NCBI GenBank assembly: GCA_050008575.1
Contig: JBEKMJ010000009.1
Span: 46,063 to 110,062, forward strand
From: Bog-159 sp050008575
Lineage (GTDB): Bacteria > Acidobacteriota > Terriglobia > Bryobacterales > Bryobacteraceae
Direction: 5' to 3'
DNA: 64,000 nucleotides
Below the pieces are notes generated by a model. It saw nothing but the letters and a program-made list of their open reading frames with translations. It ran no database searches and had not been told where the DNA came from. Positions within the stretch are counted from its first letter, which is position 1; every line of letters starts with the position of its first letter. Position numbers and translations under genes: made by a program. Shown one piece after another: positions 1-8,778 of this stretch.

Positions 1-2
1 TG

Positions 3-131
3 CACTTCTTCAACTTGTACGTCTTCCACCGGCTGCGCAAGCGGGGCAACGAGCGTTCGGAGCGGGCGCGGGCGCGCGGGGCAGGCGGTTGGAGTCCGGA
101 GAGCGCGCCACTGGGCAAGGTGCTCGAATAA
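3..131 (+). CDS. 3' end of an unidentified protein
   Basis: Open frame entering from the left edge and ending in TAA at 129-131. The 42 visible residues start HFFNLYVFHRLRKRGNE and become rich in Arg, Ala and Gly. The stop codon overlaps the start of the TetR gene (TAATG at 129-133), a typical translational-coupling arrangement, and this is the main reason to believe the frame is real. The N-terminal part could be the last membrane segment of a transporter, but nothing identifies the family. Confidence 0.5.
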   Translation, partial: HFFNLYVFHRLRKRGNERSERARARGAGGWSPESAPLGKVLE

Positions 132-790
132 TGCACGCCAAGAGCGCGGAGACGCGCGCGCGGATTCTGGACGCCGCCATGGAACTGTTCCGGCGGCAGG
201 GATTCGAGGAAACCACCATGCGCGAGATCGCCGCGGAAGCGGGCGTGGCGACCGGGGCCGCGTATTACTACTTCGAGTCGAAGGACGCCATCGCGCTGGC
301 GTTCTACGACCAGTCCCAGCAGGAACTCGAGCCGCTGATCGAACGGGCGCTGACAGGCGGGAAGCATTTGAAAGACCGGCTCGGGGCGCTGCTGGAGGCC
401 AAGCTGAACTACTTCGAGCCGAACCGGCGCCTGTTGGGATCGCTGGCGGCGCACGCGGACCCGGAGCACCCGCTGTCGCCCTTCAGCGCACGGACGCGCG
501 CGATCCGGGAGCGGGATGTGGCATCCTTCGCGGGGGCACTGGAGGCGAGCGGCGTCCGCGTGGCGCGCGATCTGGAGCCGCATCTTCCGCGGATTTTGTG
601 GATGTACCAGATGGGGTTGATTCTGTTTTGGATCTACGACCGGTCGCCGGGGCAGGCGCGCACGCGCGCGCTGATCCGGAAGAGCGCGGCGATGGTGGAG
701 CGGCTCGTCAAGCTGGCGGCGTTCCCGCCGATGCGTCCCGTCGGGCGCATGGTGGTGGACCTGATGCACACCGTGATGGAGGAATCGTGA
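131..790 (+). CDS. TetR/AcrR family transcriptional regulator
   Basis: A 219-residue DNA-binding repressor-type protein. Residues about 7-60 form the TetR helix-turn-helix: a first helix with ILDAAMELF, then TTMREIAAEAGVATGAAYYY and the FESKDAIALAFY hinge. The rest is an all-helical ligand and dimerisation domain without a recognisable specificity. A longer reading from 89 is open, but ATG 131 is preferred because it overlaps the stop of the upstream gene (TAATG) and the domain starts right after it. The stop overlaps a GTG (GTGA at 787-790) that begins a decayed NAD-epimerase gene, so regulator and epimerase were probably one operon. The effector is unknown. Confidence 0.9.
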   Translation: MHAKSAETRARILDAAMELFRRQGFEETTMREIAAEAGVATGAAYYYFESKDAIALAFYDQSQQELEPLIERALTGGKHLKDRLGALLEAKLNYFEPNRRLLGSLAAHADPEHPLSPFSARTRAIRERDVASFAGALEASGVRVARDLEPHLPRILWMYQMGLILFWIYDRSPGQARTRALIRKSAAMVERLVKLAAFPPMRPVGRMVVDLMHTVMEES

Positions 791-1455
791 AGATTCCGAA
801 TCCAGGCGGCAGCGGGCAGGTGGGACAAGTGCCGCGGCGCATTTCCACGGCGCGGGCCGCGCGGTGATTCCAATATGGCGGAATTCCAGCGCCGGGAACG
901 GCCCTAAAAAGTGGAATCTGCGCCAGCGAGGTGGCCCCAGGGGTGGGGACACGGCACGCAATAGTGCGTGCGCCACGAGCGCGCGAAATCGCCGCGAGAT
1001 CTTGGAATCCCGCATCCGTGCGACCGAGGCGGTGGGCCGCGCCATTGCGGCGGCGGCGCGTCCGCCAGCGGTCCGGATGAACGCCGGCACGGCCACGATT
1101 TACCGGCACGCGCTGGACAGGGCCATGGACGAAGCCACGGGCGAACTGGGCCGGACGGAACCGTTCGCGCCGGCGACGCGGCGATTCAGTATCGAAGTAG
1201 CACGCGTTGGGAGCGGGCTTTTCTTCGCGGCCGCCACGCCGCACCCGCGCAAGATCGCCCTGCGTAGCGCCATGACCATGCGTCCGGGCACAGGCGGCAT
1301 CTTCGATACCTTGCTGGGGCTGGTACGCGCCTGTGTGGCCAGAGCGGCCGCGTCGGGCGAACAGTTCGTCTCGTGGATTCATTATCCGGACTTCATTCGC
1401 GCAATCGAATACGCGATCGGGCATTCGGAGTGGGCTGGTAAGGCGGGCGCGCTGA
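787..1455 (+). pseudogene. decayed TIGR01777-type NAD-dependent epimerase (SDR family)
   Basis: Remnant of an extended-SDR sugar-epimerase-like protein of the TIGR01777/YfcH type. It opens with GTG at 787, overlapping the TetR stop, and reads KIPNPGGSGQVGQV, a damaged Rossmann glycine motif. The frame then shifts: from about 840 another frame gives HFHGAGRAVIPIWRNSS, and from about 987 the same frame gives NRREILESRIRATEAVG, NAGTATIYRHALD, DEATGELG, RPGTGGIFDTLLGLVR and GEQFVSWIHYPDFIRAIEYA, all in the order of the family. The NAD-domain section between WRN and NRREIL is too short and contains a palindromic repeat (951-976). The C-terminal DUF1731 part is missing before the convergent nucleotidyltransferase gene. 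Identification rests on remembered family motifs. Confidence 0.75.
951..976. repeat. family E palindromic element inside the epimerase remnant
   Basis: Short inverted repeat, cggcacgc / gcgtgcgcc around a central aatag. A closely similar element lies at 26154-26183 in the 5' part of the Oar receptor gene, and looser relatives occur near 20310-20335 and 43487-43519. Here it sits where the epimerase remnant has lost coding sequence. Confidence 0.6.
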
Positions 1456-1461
1456 AGAATA

Positions 1462-1962
1462 CTAGCGCGCGAACCTTACATACTCATCCGGCATTGGGAT
1501 ACCGAATCGCTCGCACAGCGCCCGCACATCGCGAAAATCGTTCTCGTCGAGTTCGTAACCCGTATGGAACTTCACCAGCCACGCTGGGGAGATACACCGG
1601 ACCGGATAACCGCCGATGAAGCCCTTCCCGGTGAAATGTTCGCTAATATAGGGCACGCCATACACGTTGTTGCCGTCGTCATCCAGGGTGTAGGAATGCA
1701 CATCGATCCTGCGCCCGCGGGCGTCGGCGAGGACAAAGTTGCACTCCCATGTATCGTCGCGCGGCCAGTCATGGTAGCCGCGCGCGGCGAGGAGTTCGCG
1801 CAATCGCGGCACGTGGTGGTGCGGCACGGCGATGTCGAGGTCGTCATGGGGCCGCGTCTCGACTCCCAGCAGCGCGTCCACCGCCCAGCCGCCATCGACG
1901 TAGACTTCCAGGCCGCGCTGTTCCAGAAACTCAACGAGCTGGGCGGCATCGCGGGCATGCAT
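1462..1962 (-). CDS. aminoglycoside/lincosamide-type nucleotidyltransferase
   Basis: A 166-residue protein of the small nucleotidyltransferase group that includes ANT(2'')-Ia and lincosamide nucleotidyltransferases; these transfer AMP to a drug hydroxyl. Visible: YVDGGWAVDALLG (GGW 24-26), the acidic metal motif HDDLDIAVP (Asp40, Asp41, Asp43) and a third acidic position in GRRIDVHSY (Asp87). An upstream extension is open but low-complexity, so the ATG giving MHARDAAQ is preferred. The gene stands alone, convergent with the epimerase remnant and followed at 36 bases by the metallophosphoesterase end on its upstream side. Such chromosomal homologues in soil bacteria are not necessarily resistance determinants; the substrate cannot be inferred. 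Confidence 0.8.
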   Translation of the reverse strand: MHARDAAQLVEFLEQRGLEVYVDGGWAVDALLGVETRPHDDLDIAVPHHHVPRLRELLAARGYHDWPRDDTWECNFVLADARGRRIDVHSYTLDDDGNNVYGVPYISEHFTGKGFIGGYPVRCISPAWLVKFHTGYELDENDFRDVRALCERFGIPMPDEYVRFAR

Positions 1963-1973
1963 GGGTCTTCCAC

Positions 1974-1997
1974 TGGGGCAGGCCGGGAGCCCTGCCC
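1974..1997. repeat. short GC palindrome between two genes
   Basis: The core ggggcagg...ccctgccc is an inverted repeat resembling family A elements elsewhere in the window. It fills the gap between the metallophosphoesterase stop and the nucleotidyltransferase start on the minus strand. Confidence 0.35.
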
Positions 1998-3190
1998 TAC
2001 ACCAACTCGTACACGGTGATCTCCGGCGGCGCGCCAATGCGCATGGGCACGCCGATGGTGCCAATACCGCGGTTCACGTAAAGCCGCCCGCCCGGCTTTT
2101 GGAACCAGCCCGACACGTAGGGCGTCACCAAGCGGCAGGGGGCAATCTCGGGACTCACGAATTCGAGCGCCACCTGGCCGCCGTGCGTATGTCCCGCCAG
2201 GCTCAGATCGATGCGCATCTCGGCGGCGCGATCGAAGGTGTCTGGGTTATGGCTCATCAGAATGTTTACCGTGTCCGCCGCCACCAGGCTCTCGACGCCT
2301 TCGAGATAGCGCCGCACAAACTTCTCGCTGCCGGGCACCATGTGCCGGCTGGTCTCGAAATCGACTCCGATCAGGTTGAACGATTCCCCGTGCGTGGAGA
2401 CCGCCACGTTTTCCCGGCGCAGGATTCCGATTCCCACTTGCCGCAGCATCCGCGTGATGGAATCCTCGGTGTGCGACCACGCCTCGTGGTTTCCCAGGCA
2501 GCCGAAGATGCCGTAAGGCGCATGCAGTCCGGCGACCGCTTTTACCACCGCGCGCTGCGTGGACGGGTCCCAAGTAACGAAATCTCCGGTCAACGCGATC
2601 AGGTCCGGCTTCAGTTCGTTAGTGATGCGCACCCACTTGCGAATTTCGTCCTCGGGCATGAACGGGCCGATATGTATGTCGGAAAGCTGCGCGATGCGGA
2701 AGCCGGTGAAGGCTTTCGGAAGGCGCACCAGGTGGACGCGCTGCTGCGAAATCTGCAGATTCAGACGGCCGTACAGCAAGCCATACGCGCCGGCCACAAA
2801 GGGCGCGGCGATCGCGGCGGTGGCGCTCCGCTCCAGGAATTGCCGCCGGGCAGGCGAAGCGAGGGCGCTGGTCGAGCGCGCCACGCGGCGGACCGGCCAC
2901 AACAGCATGGCGAGCAGAAACGCCACCAGCGAACAAACCACCCACCAGGCGAACGGCGCCGATATCAAGGCGTCGTACCAGGTCAGGCGCGTGGGGCTCG
3001 CGTGCCGCCCAAACTTGAAGTTGATAAGGAATAGCGCGAGATAGACCGCCAAGCCCGCGGCCGTCAGCAGGATGCGCGACCGCCTGGTTTTCGCGAGCCT
3101 GTTTACCAGGGCGCGCGCCTGTACATACCAGTAGATCTGGCTGCCCGCGAAGACGGCGACGACGATGCCGAAAATGAGCCGGAAAGACAT
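1997..3190 (-). CDS. membrane-anchored calcineurin-like metallophosphoesterase
   Basis: A 397-residue protein of the YkuE/YaeI-like metallophosphoesterase group. The N-terminal 100 residues contain about three hydrophobic helices, followed by a Tat-like stretch (RRQFLERSATAAIAAP) that may be a fourth anchor. The dimetal phosphoesterase motifs are all present in order: LSDIHIG, LTGDFV, LGNHEAW, MSHNP and AGHTHGGQ, ending in a conserved NRGIGTIGVPMRIGAPPE block. Relatives hydrolyse phosphodiesters, including lipid-linked substrates. The start at 3190 is chosen over 3211 because AGAGGG lies about 5 bases upstream of the second ATG. No partner gene is evident. Confidence 0.88.
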   Translation of the reverse strand: MSFRLIFGIVVAVFAGSQIYWYVQARALVNRLAKTRRSRILLTAAGLAVYLALFLINFKFGRHASPTRLTWYDALISAPFAWWVVCSLVAFLLAMLLWPVRRVARSTSALASPARRQFLERSATAAIAAPFVAGAYGLLYGRLNLQISQQRVHLVRLPKAFTGFRIAQLSDIHIGPFMPEDEIRKWVRITNELKPDLIALTGDFVTWDPSTQRAVVKAVAGLHAPYGIFGCLGNHEAWSHTEDSITRMLRQVGIGILRRENVAVSTHGESFNLIGVDFETSRHMVPGSEKFVRRYLEGVESLVAADTVNILMSHNPDTFDRAAEMRIDLSLAGHTHGGQVALEFVSPEIAPCRLVTPYVSGWFQKPGGRLYVNRGIGTIGVPMRIGAPPEITVYELV

Positions 3191-3327
3191 CCAACCCTCT
3201 TTGACCGCCATTATCCCATAGGCGGCTGGACGGTACTCGCGATACCAGTTTTAGGCTGGTTGCATGCACAGGTATTTTTTAGGGCTGTTATGGTGCGCGC
3301 GTGCCGAGGGCGGAGGGCGGGGCGATG

Positions 3328-4524
3328 TTACTGGCGCGGCGAAGAGCGGGGCCTGGAGGACCCGCGCAGACCTGGAGGTCCGCCCCACTCGGCGACAGGG
3401 ACCAGCCGGCCCTCGCGCAGCAAGTAGTCTGCGCCGCGCCAGCGGATGCTTCTGCGTGCGAAGCTCGCCAGCCAGATGCAGAACGCCAGAGCATCCCACA
3501 CGGGGATGGCGGACATTTTCCTCCACAGTCCAGTCTGCTGCAGACCCCATGCCCCGATCATCCACGTCATGGCGCACCGCAGCGCCAGGTAAGCGCCCAG
3601 ATAGGCGGCGGCCACCGATATCGATGGATGCACCGCGATGGCCGCGAGCGACCAGGGCAACCCCTGCGTCAGCAGCAGCCCCAGATGGCCCCACGGACGC
3701 ATGTGGCGCATCACCACGATCCAGCGCAGGCGCTTGTGAATCAAGTCGCGCATCGATTGATAATCGGCCACGGCCAGCACCGTGTAACGCAGCAGTTCGA
3801 CTTCGTGGCGTTCGGCGATCAGCCGTCCGACCAGCAGATCGTCGGCCGGACGATTTTCCAGCGACTCGTAACCTCCGAATTCGGCCAGGCGCGCGCGTGT
3901 GGTGGCAATAGTCGGCCCCAGGGCGAACTTGACGCCGTCCAACTGCCAGGCCACTAGGATGCCCGCGTAGAAGTCGGAAAACATGCCCATGGATTGCAGG
4001 CTGTCGGCGAAGGTGCGCTCGTCGGCGGGCACGTAGAAGCAAGTCACGGCACCGACCCTGGGATCGGCCAGCGGCGCGACCACGCTGCGCAAATAGTCCG
4101 GTTGGACGCGCACATCGCTGTCGCTCACCACCACGAATTCGTAGGCTGCCTCGCCGGCCATGCGCGCCAGTTTGGCCACTTTGTCGTTCGTCGCGATGCG
4201 GCCGGAGCCGAACAGCACACGAATCCGGCACTGGGGAAAATCGCGAATCAATTTCTCAATCACCGGCAGCACCGGGTCTTCGCGTCCATCCACGCAGAAG
4301 ACAATTTCGTACTCCGGATAATCCTGCCGGCAAAAGCTGGCGAAATTTTCATAGGCGCCGGGGTCCAGGCCGCGTATCGGCTTCAGGTTGCTCACCGGCG
4401 GCGTGAATGGCGCGCCCGGCGGCGCGGGCCGCGGCGCGCGGCGAAAATACGCCCAGGCGCTGTACAACGCGATCAGATAATAAATGAAGGGGATCGCGGC
4501 CACCGCCAGGAAAAGAGCTGTCAC
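3328..4524 (-). CDS. hpnI: HpnI-like GT21 glycosyltransferase (hopanoid or sphingolipid type)
   Basis: A 398-residue membrane glycosyltransferase. It has an N-terminal helix (residues 1-27), a cytosolic GT-A domain and C-terminal hydrophobic helices. The GT21 signature is visible: Asp79 region (FCVDGREDP), DSDVRV near 135-140, ADDLLVGR near 240 and the (Q/R)xxRW-type motif KRLRWIVVMR near 275. In bacteria, HpnI adds N-acetylglucosamine to bacteriohopanetetrol; the eukaryotic relative is ceramide glucosyltransferase. No other hopanoid genes are in the window, so the substrate is inferred from family only. The start is GTG at 4524, 23 bases from the divergent asparagine synthase start. Confidence 0.8.
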   Translation of the reverse strand: MTALFLAVAAIPFIYYLIALYSAWAYFRRAPRPAPPGAPFTPPVSNLKPIRGLDPGAYENFASFCRQDYPEYEIVFCVDGREDPVLPVIEKLIRDFPQCRIRVLFGSGRIATNDKVAKLARMAGEAAYEFVVVSDSDVRVQPDYLRSVVAPLADPRVGAVTCFYVPADERTFADSLQSMGMFSDFYAGILVAWQLDGVKFALGPTIATTRARLAEFGGYESLENRPADDLLVGRLIAERHEVELLRYTVLAVADYQSMRDLIHKRLRWIVVMRHMRPWGHLGLLLTQGLPWSLAAIAVHPSISVAAAYLGAYLALRCAMTWMIGAWGLQQTGLWRKMSAIPVWDALAFCIWLASFARRSIRWRGADYLLREGRLVPVAEWGGPPGLRGSSRPRSSPRQ

Positions 4525-4547
4525 TAGTCCTATGCTACATTAATGGC
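4525..4547. promoter_or_regulatory. 23-bp divergent start region hpnI / asnB
   Basis: Only 23 bases separate the GTG start of the glycosyltransferase (minus) and the TTG start of asparagine synthase (plus). No Shine-Dalgarno sequence is obvious for either. Promoters must overlap each other's coding regions, so expression may be linked or mutually exclusive. Confidence 0.4.
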
Positions 4548-6470
4548 TTGTGCGGCGTCGCAGGCTTTACTAAGCTCAAATTCTCTCCTGGCCCCGAACG
4601 CATTCGGAGCGCCGTACAATCCATCGTTCATCGCGGGCCGGATCAGCAGGGCGTCTTCGAATCCGATTCGGTCGCGCTAGGCGCCGCGCGGCTCAGGATC
4701 GTCGACCTCGATTCCGGCGATCAGCCCATCTTTTCCGAGAGCGGCGACACCGTGATCGCGTTCAACGGCGAGATCTACAACCACGCGGAGGTGCGCGCGG
4801 AATTGGAACGCCGCGGCTACCGGTTTCGCACGCGCACCGACACGGAAACCGTGCTGGCGGCGTTTCTGGCATGGGACACAGATTGTTTTTCGCGGCTGCG
4901 CGGCATGTTCGCGATCGCGCTGTGGACCGAATCTCGCAATCGCCTGGTGCTGGCGCGCGACCGCATGGGCATCAAGCCGCTGTACCTTGCGCGGCACGGC
5001 GCGGATCTGTTTTTCGGCTCGGAAATGAAAACCATTTTCGTGCACCCGGAGTTCGACCGGCGGCTGAGCCTCGACGGACTGGATTGTTACCTGTCGCTGA
5101 ACTACGTGCCCGCGCCGTGGACGCTGGTGGAAGGCATTGAGAAGCTGCGTCCGGGACACTGGCTGGAGTGGCGCGCCGGCGCGGTGCGTGCGCAGGCCTA
5201 TTGGATTTTGCCGGCCGGGCCGGAGCGCGATCGGAGTTGGCTGGACACCGCGGACGCTACCGCCGAACTGGACAGGCTGCTACGCCAATCGGTGAGCGAG
5301 CATCTGCTCGCGGATGTCCCGCTAGGGGTCTGGCTCAGCGGAGGCATCGATTCGTCCACCGTGCTGCACTACGCGGCGAACGCATCCAGCCAGCGGATCA
5401 AGACGTTTTCAATCTCGTTCCGCGGCCGCACTTTCGACGAAACCGCCTACATCCGCGCGGCGGCCCAGCAGTATGGCACGGATCACCGGGAATTCGATGT
5501 GAACCCGGAGGTGGGCCTGGCGGATGCCATTGAGGAATTCGCGCATTACTTCGATGAACCGAACGCCGACGCCGGCGCGCTGCCGGTCTGGTATCTATCC
5601 AAGATGACCCGGCGGAATGTGACTGTGGCGCTGAGCGGCGAAGGCGCCGACGAACTGTTCGGCGGATATCTGACCTATCGCGCCGACCGTTACGCGCGCA
5701 CGATGCGGCGATTGCCGGCGGGCGTTTTGGAGCTCGCGCTGCGGGCGGCGCAGCGCTGGCCGGTTTCCGACGATAAGATCGGCTTCGAATACATGCTGAA
5801 GCGTTTTCTGGAAGGCTGCCGGATGACGCCCGCGCGCGCGCACGTGTATTGGAACGGCACGTTCTCGGATGCGGAGAAGCGCGCACTGGTGTGCCCTGCG
5901 AATCCCGGGGCGCTGGCCGCCATTCTGCAAGAGTTGTCTCAGGCGGGCGAGGAACTAGCCGCGTACCTTTGGTTCGATCAAGGCTGCTATCTGCCCGACG
6001 ATATTCTGATGAAGGTCGACCGCATGAGCATGGCGCACTCCATCGAAGTGCGCCCGCCGTTCCTGGATCATCGCATCGTGGAGTTCGCCGCTTCCCTGCC
6101 ATCGCATTTCAAGATCCGCGGTGCGCGGCAAAAGGTCATTTTGAAGGATCTGATGAAGGGTAAGCTGCCGCCGGCCATCCTGCGGCGGAAAAAAGTAGGC
6201 TTCGATATCCCGGCGCACCATTGGCTGCGCGGTCCGCTGCGGGAACTGATGCGGGATACCCTGACGGCGGGCGCCGCGGCACACGGCGAAGTGTTCCGGC
6301 CCGGCGCCATCGAAGCCTGCGTGCGCCGGCACCTGGAGCGCCGCGCCAATCTCGGGTATCATCTATGGGGGCTGATGATCCTGTTCTTATGGATGAGGAG
6401 ATGGCAAATACAAACGACGCCGGCAACCGCGCGCAACCGTCAGCCAGCCGGCATCTCTACGTCTATCTAA
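4548..6470 (+). CDS. asnB: glutamine-hydrolysing asparagine synthase (AsnB type)
   Basis: A 640-residue class II amidotransferase that uses glutamine and ATP to amidate aspartate or a related carboxylate. The start must be TTG 4548 because it places the catalytic Cys at position 2 (MCGVAGF); the nearby ATG at 4543 is out of frame. The N-terminal Ntn domain shows SIVHRGPD, FNGEIYNH and ARDRMGIKPLY; the synthetase domain starts near 220 with the PPi loop LSGGIDSS near 263-269 and LSGEGADELFGGY. The C-terminal part KVGFDIPAHHWL...LWMRRW is typical. Its last 27 codons overlap the next gene in another frame. Because a GT39 membrane glycosyltransferase follows, a role in cell-surface polymer amidation is as possible as asparagine supply. 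Confidence 0.9.
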   Translation: MCGVAGFTKLKFSPGPERIRSAVQSIVHRGPDQQGVFESDSVALGAARLRIVDLDSGDQPIFSESGDTVIAFNGEIYNHAEVRAELERRGYRFRTRTDTETVLAAFLAWDTDCFSRLRGMFAIALWTESRNRLVLARDRMGIKPLYLARHGADLFFGSEMKTIFVHPEFDRRLSLDGLDCYLSLNYVPAPWTLVEGIEKLRPGHWLEWRAGAVRAQAYWILPAGPERDRSWLDTADATAELDRLLRQSVSEHLLADVPLGVWLSGGIDSSTVLHYAANASSQRIKTFSISFRGRTFDETAYIRAAAQQYGTDHREFDVNPEVGLADAIEEFAHYFDEPNADAGALPVWYLSKMTRRNVTVALSGEGADELFGGYLTYRADRYARTMRRLPAGVLELALRAAQRWPVSDDKIGFEYMLKRFLEGCRMTPARAHVYWNGTFSDAEKRALVCPANPGALAAILQELSQAGEELAAYLWFDQGCYLPDDILMKVDRMSMAHSIEVRPPFLDHRIVEFAASLPSHFKIRGARQKVILKDLMKGKLPPAILRRKKVGFDIPAHHWLRGPLRELMRDTLTAGAAAHGEVFRPGAIEACVRRHLERRANLGYHLWGLMILFLWMRRWQIQTTPATARNRQPAGISTSI

Positions 6471-8215
6471 CGGTTCTGCTGTTCGCCGGCGCCGTGTATC
6501 TGGGCTGCATCTTTTCCCCGCCATCGCTGATGGACGACGTGGATGCCGTGCAGGCGCAGATCGCGCGCACCATGCTGACTTCGGGCGACTGGGTGACGGC
6601 GCGCCTGGATGGCGTGGCGTACCTGGAAAAATCGCCGCTCATCTATTGGACGATCGCGGCCGGTTACAAAATCTTCGGCGTACACGACTGGGCGGCGCGC
6701 ATTCCGGTGGCGCTTTCCGCCATGGGCCTCGGCTGGCTCACCGCGGCGTTCGGCATCTGGGCGTTTGGGCGCCGCGCCGGATTCTACGCGGGCCTGATCG
6801 TGGTCACTTGCATCGGGCTATTTCTGTTCACGCGCGTGTTGATCCCCGACGTGATGCTGACGCTGACCATTGCGCTGGCGATGTGGGCGTTCCTGCGCGC
6901 GCTCGACGACGAAGAACCGCATCCGCGCCTGTGGGCTCTTGCGCTGGCCGCGAGCCTGGGGGTGGGACTGCTGCTGAAGAGTACGGTAGCGGTGCTGTTT
7001 CCCGTGGCCGCGGGCGCGATCTACCTGTTTCTGACGCGTCAAATGTTCTCGCCACAGACGTGGAAGCGGCTGCGCCCGTTCAGCGGATTGGCGATCATTG
7101 TGCTGATTGCCGCGCCGTGGCATGTGCTGGCCACGCTGCGCAATCCGCCCTATTTCTCCTTCAGTTTCCACAGCGGGCCCGGAGAATACCACGGATTTCT
7201 GTGGTTCTATTTCATGAACGAGCAGGTGCTGCGGTTCCTGAACCTGCGCTTTCCGCGCGACTACAACACGGTGCCGCGCGTGTATTTCTGGCTGTTCCAT
7301 TTGCTGTGGCTGTTTCCGTGGAGCGTCTATCTTCCGGCGGTGGCCAAGCTGTCGTTCAAGCCGGTGGATCGCGCGGGGCGCACGCGTTTGCTGGCGCTGT
7401 GTTGGACCGGGTTCATGCTGGTCTTCTTCACTTTCTCGACGACGCAAGAGTATTACACGATGCCTTGCTATCCGGCGCTGGCGCTGCTCCTTGGCTCGGC
7501 GCTGGCGCTGGGCGGCGATTGGGTGCGGCGGGGCACGCGCGTGATTGCCATCGTCGCCGGATGCGCCGCCGTTGCCTTGATCGCGATCCTGGTGCTGGTG
7601 CGAAATGTGCCCGCGCCCGGGGATATCTCGACGGCGCTTTCGCAGCGTCCCGGCACTTACACGCTGTCACTCAGCCACATGGAAGATCTGACGCTGGCAT
7701 CGTTCGCGTATCTGCGGCTGCCGCTGGCGGTGGCTGCCATCGCGTTTCTGGCGGGCGCGCTGGGGACGCTGCGCGCCACCGGCCGGCGGGCGTTTCTGGC
7801 GGCGGCGTTGATGATGGTGCTGTTCTTCCACGCCGCGCGGCTGGCCATGGTAGTGTTCGACCCCTACCTGTCGTCGCGGCCGCTGGCGGAGGCGCTGCTG
7901 CGGTCTCCGGAAGGCAGGCTAATTGTGGACCATCACTACTACACGTTCTCGTCCGTGTTCTTCTACACGAACCGGACGGCGCTGCTGCTGAATGGGCGGT
8001 TCAACAACATGATCTACGGATCGTACGCACCGGGCGCGCCGGATGTGTTCATCGACGACGCACAGTGGAAGAACATGTGGCTGGGTGCGGACCGATATTA
8101 TGTAGTGGCCAGCGACTACGCGGTGCCCCGGCTTGAAAAGCTGGTGGGCAAAGAGGCGCTGCACCCGGTCGCGGCGAGCGGAGGCAAGGTGCTGCTGAGC
8201 AATCGTCCTCTTTAG
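6389..8215 (+). CDS. GT39/ArnT-like membrane glycosyltransferase
   Basis: A polytopic protein of about 608 residues with the family PMT_2/GT39 pattern: a first helix, then an acidic loop motif (SPPSLMDDVDAVQAQIARTML) and LEKSPLIYWT, followed by some ten hydrophobic helices and a C-terminal soluble region. Enzymes of this family transfer sugars from polyprenyl-phosphate donors to lipid A or proteins on the outer side of the inner membrane. ATG 6389 (MDEEMANTN) is the probable start; ATG 6401 is an alternative. Both lie inside the end of asnB, so the genes are likely translationally linked. The 3' end overlaps the convergent lytic transglycosylase by 4 bases. Confidence 0.85.
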   Translation: MDEEMANTNDAGNRAQPSASRHLYVYLTVLLFAGAVYLGCIFSPPSLMDDVDAVQAQIARTMLTSGDWVTARLDGVAYLEKSPLIYWTIAAGYKIFGVHDWAARIPVALSAMGLGWLTAAFGIWAFGRRAGFYAGLIVVTCIGLFLFTRVLIPDVMLTLTIALAMWAFLRALDDEEPHPRLWALALAASLGVGLLLKSTVAVLFPVAAGAIYLFLTRQMFSPQTWKRLRPFSGLAIIVLIAAPWHVLATLRNPPYFSFSFHSGPGEYHGFLWFYFMNEQVLRFLNLRFPRDYNTVPRVYFWLFHLLWLFPWSVYLPAVAKLSFKPVDRAGRTRLLALCWTGFMLVFFTFSTTQEYYTMPCYPALALLLGSALALGGDWVRRGTRVIAIVAGCAAVALIAILVLVRNVPAPGDISTALSQRPGTYTLSLSHMEDLTLASFAYLRLPLAVAAIAFLAGALGTLRATGRRAFLAAALMMVLFFHAARLAMVVFDPYLSSRPLAEALLRSPEGRLIVDHHYYTFSSVFFYTNRTALLLNGRFNNMIYGSYAPGAPDVFIDDAQWKNMWLGADRYYVVASDYAVPRLEKLVGKEALHPVAASGGKVLLSNRPL

Positions 8216-8778
8216 CCCAAGCTTTGCCGTTGGAACCGCTTCATCAATGCCAGCACGCGGGCCACGTAAGTTCTGGTTTCCGGGTACGGCGGCACGCCAT
8301 GGTAACGGTCCACTACCGCGGGGCCCGCATTGTACGCGGCGATCACGCGGGTCAACCAGTTGCGATACTTGTGATACCTGTCGATGAGAACGCGAAGATA
8401 GTGTGTCCCGGCATCCACATTCTGTGCTGGAACGGCGGGATCGGCGCCGAACATTTGCGCGGTTGCAGGCATCAATTGCATGAGCCCGATCGCCCCTTTT
8501 GGCGACAACGCGAGCGGATCGAAATTAGACTCCGCCGCCACGATGCTGGTGATGAACGCCGCGGACACGCGGTGTTTGTGGGCGGCCGCCCGGATCAGGG
8601 CGCCTGGGTCGACAGGCTCGGAGACGGCCTTCGCCGCCGGCGGAGTGAGAGAGAGCCAGTCCGGCGGCGCAGGCAGCGCCGCTATGTCGATCATGGGAGC
8701 GCTGCCGGGAGCGGCATTATCGCCCATAGCCGCGGAACACACGGCGAACATGCTGAAGCCGAGGACAAAACATTTCAT
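8212..8778 (-). CDS. SLT-type lytic transglycosylase
   Basis: A 188-residue exported murein-cleaving enzyme. Residues 1-18 look like a signal peptide. The SLT (goose-lysozyme-like) domain fills the C-terminal half: catalytic Glu83 in VAAESNFDPLA, GAIGLMQLMPATA (96-108) and AAYNAGPAVVDRYHG (147-161). It cuts glycan strands with formation of 1,6-anhydro ends. The protein is short, with only a Pro/Ala-rich linker before the domain and no LysM or other binding module, as in many stand-alone enzymes of this type. The stop overlaps the convergent GT39 gene. Confidence 0.9.
   Translation of the reverse strand: MKCFVLGFSMFAVCSAAMGDNAAPGSAPMIDIAALPAPPDWLSLTPPAAKAVSEPVDPGALIRAAAHKHRVSAAFITSIVAAESNFDPLALSPKGAIGLMQLMPATAQMFGADPAVPAQNVDAGTHYLRVLIDRYHKYRNWLTRVIAAYNAGPAVVDRYHGVPPYPETRTYVARVLALMKRFQRQSLG

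Noticed and set aside
1961..3034. 357-codon plus-strand frame
   Set aside because: Antisense to the metallophosphoesterase; no domain, typical mirror frame of GC-rich DNA.
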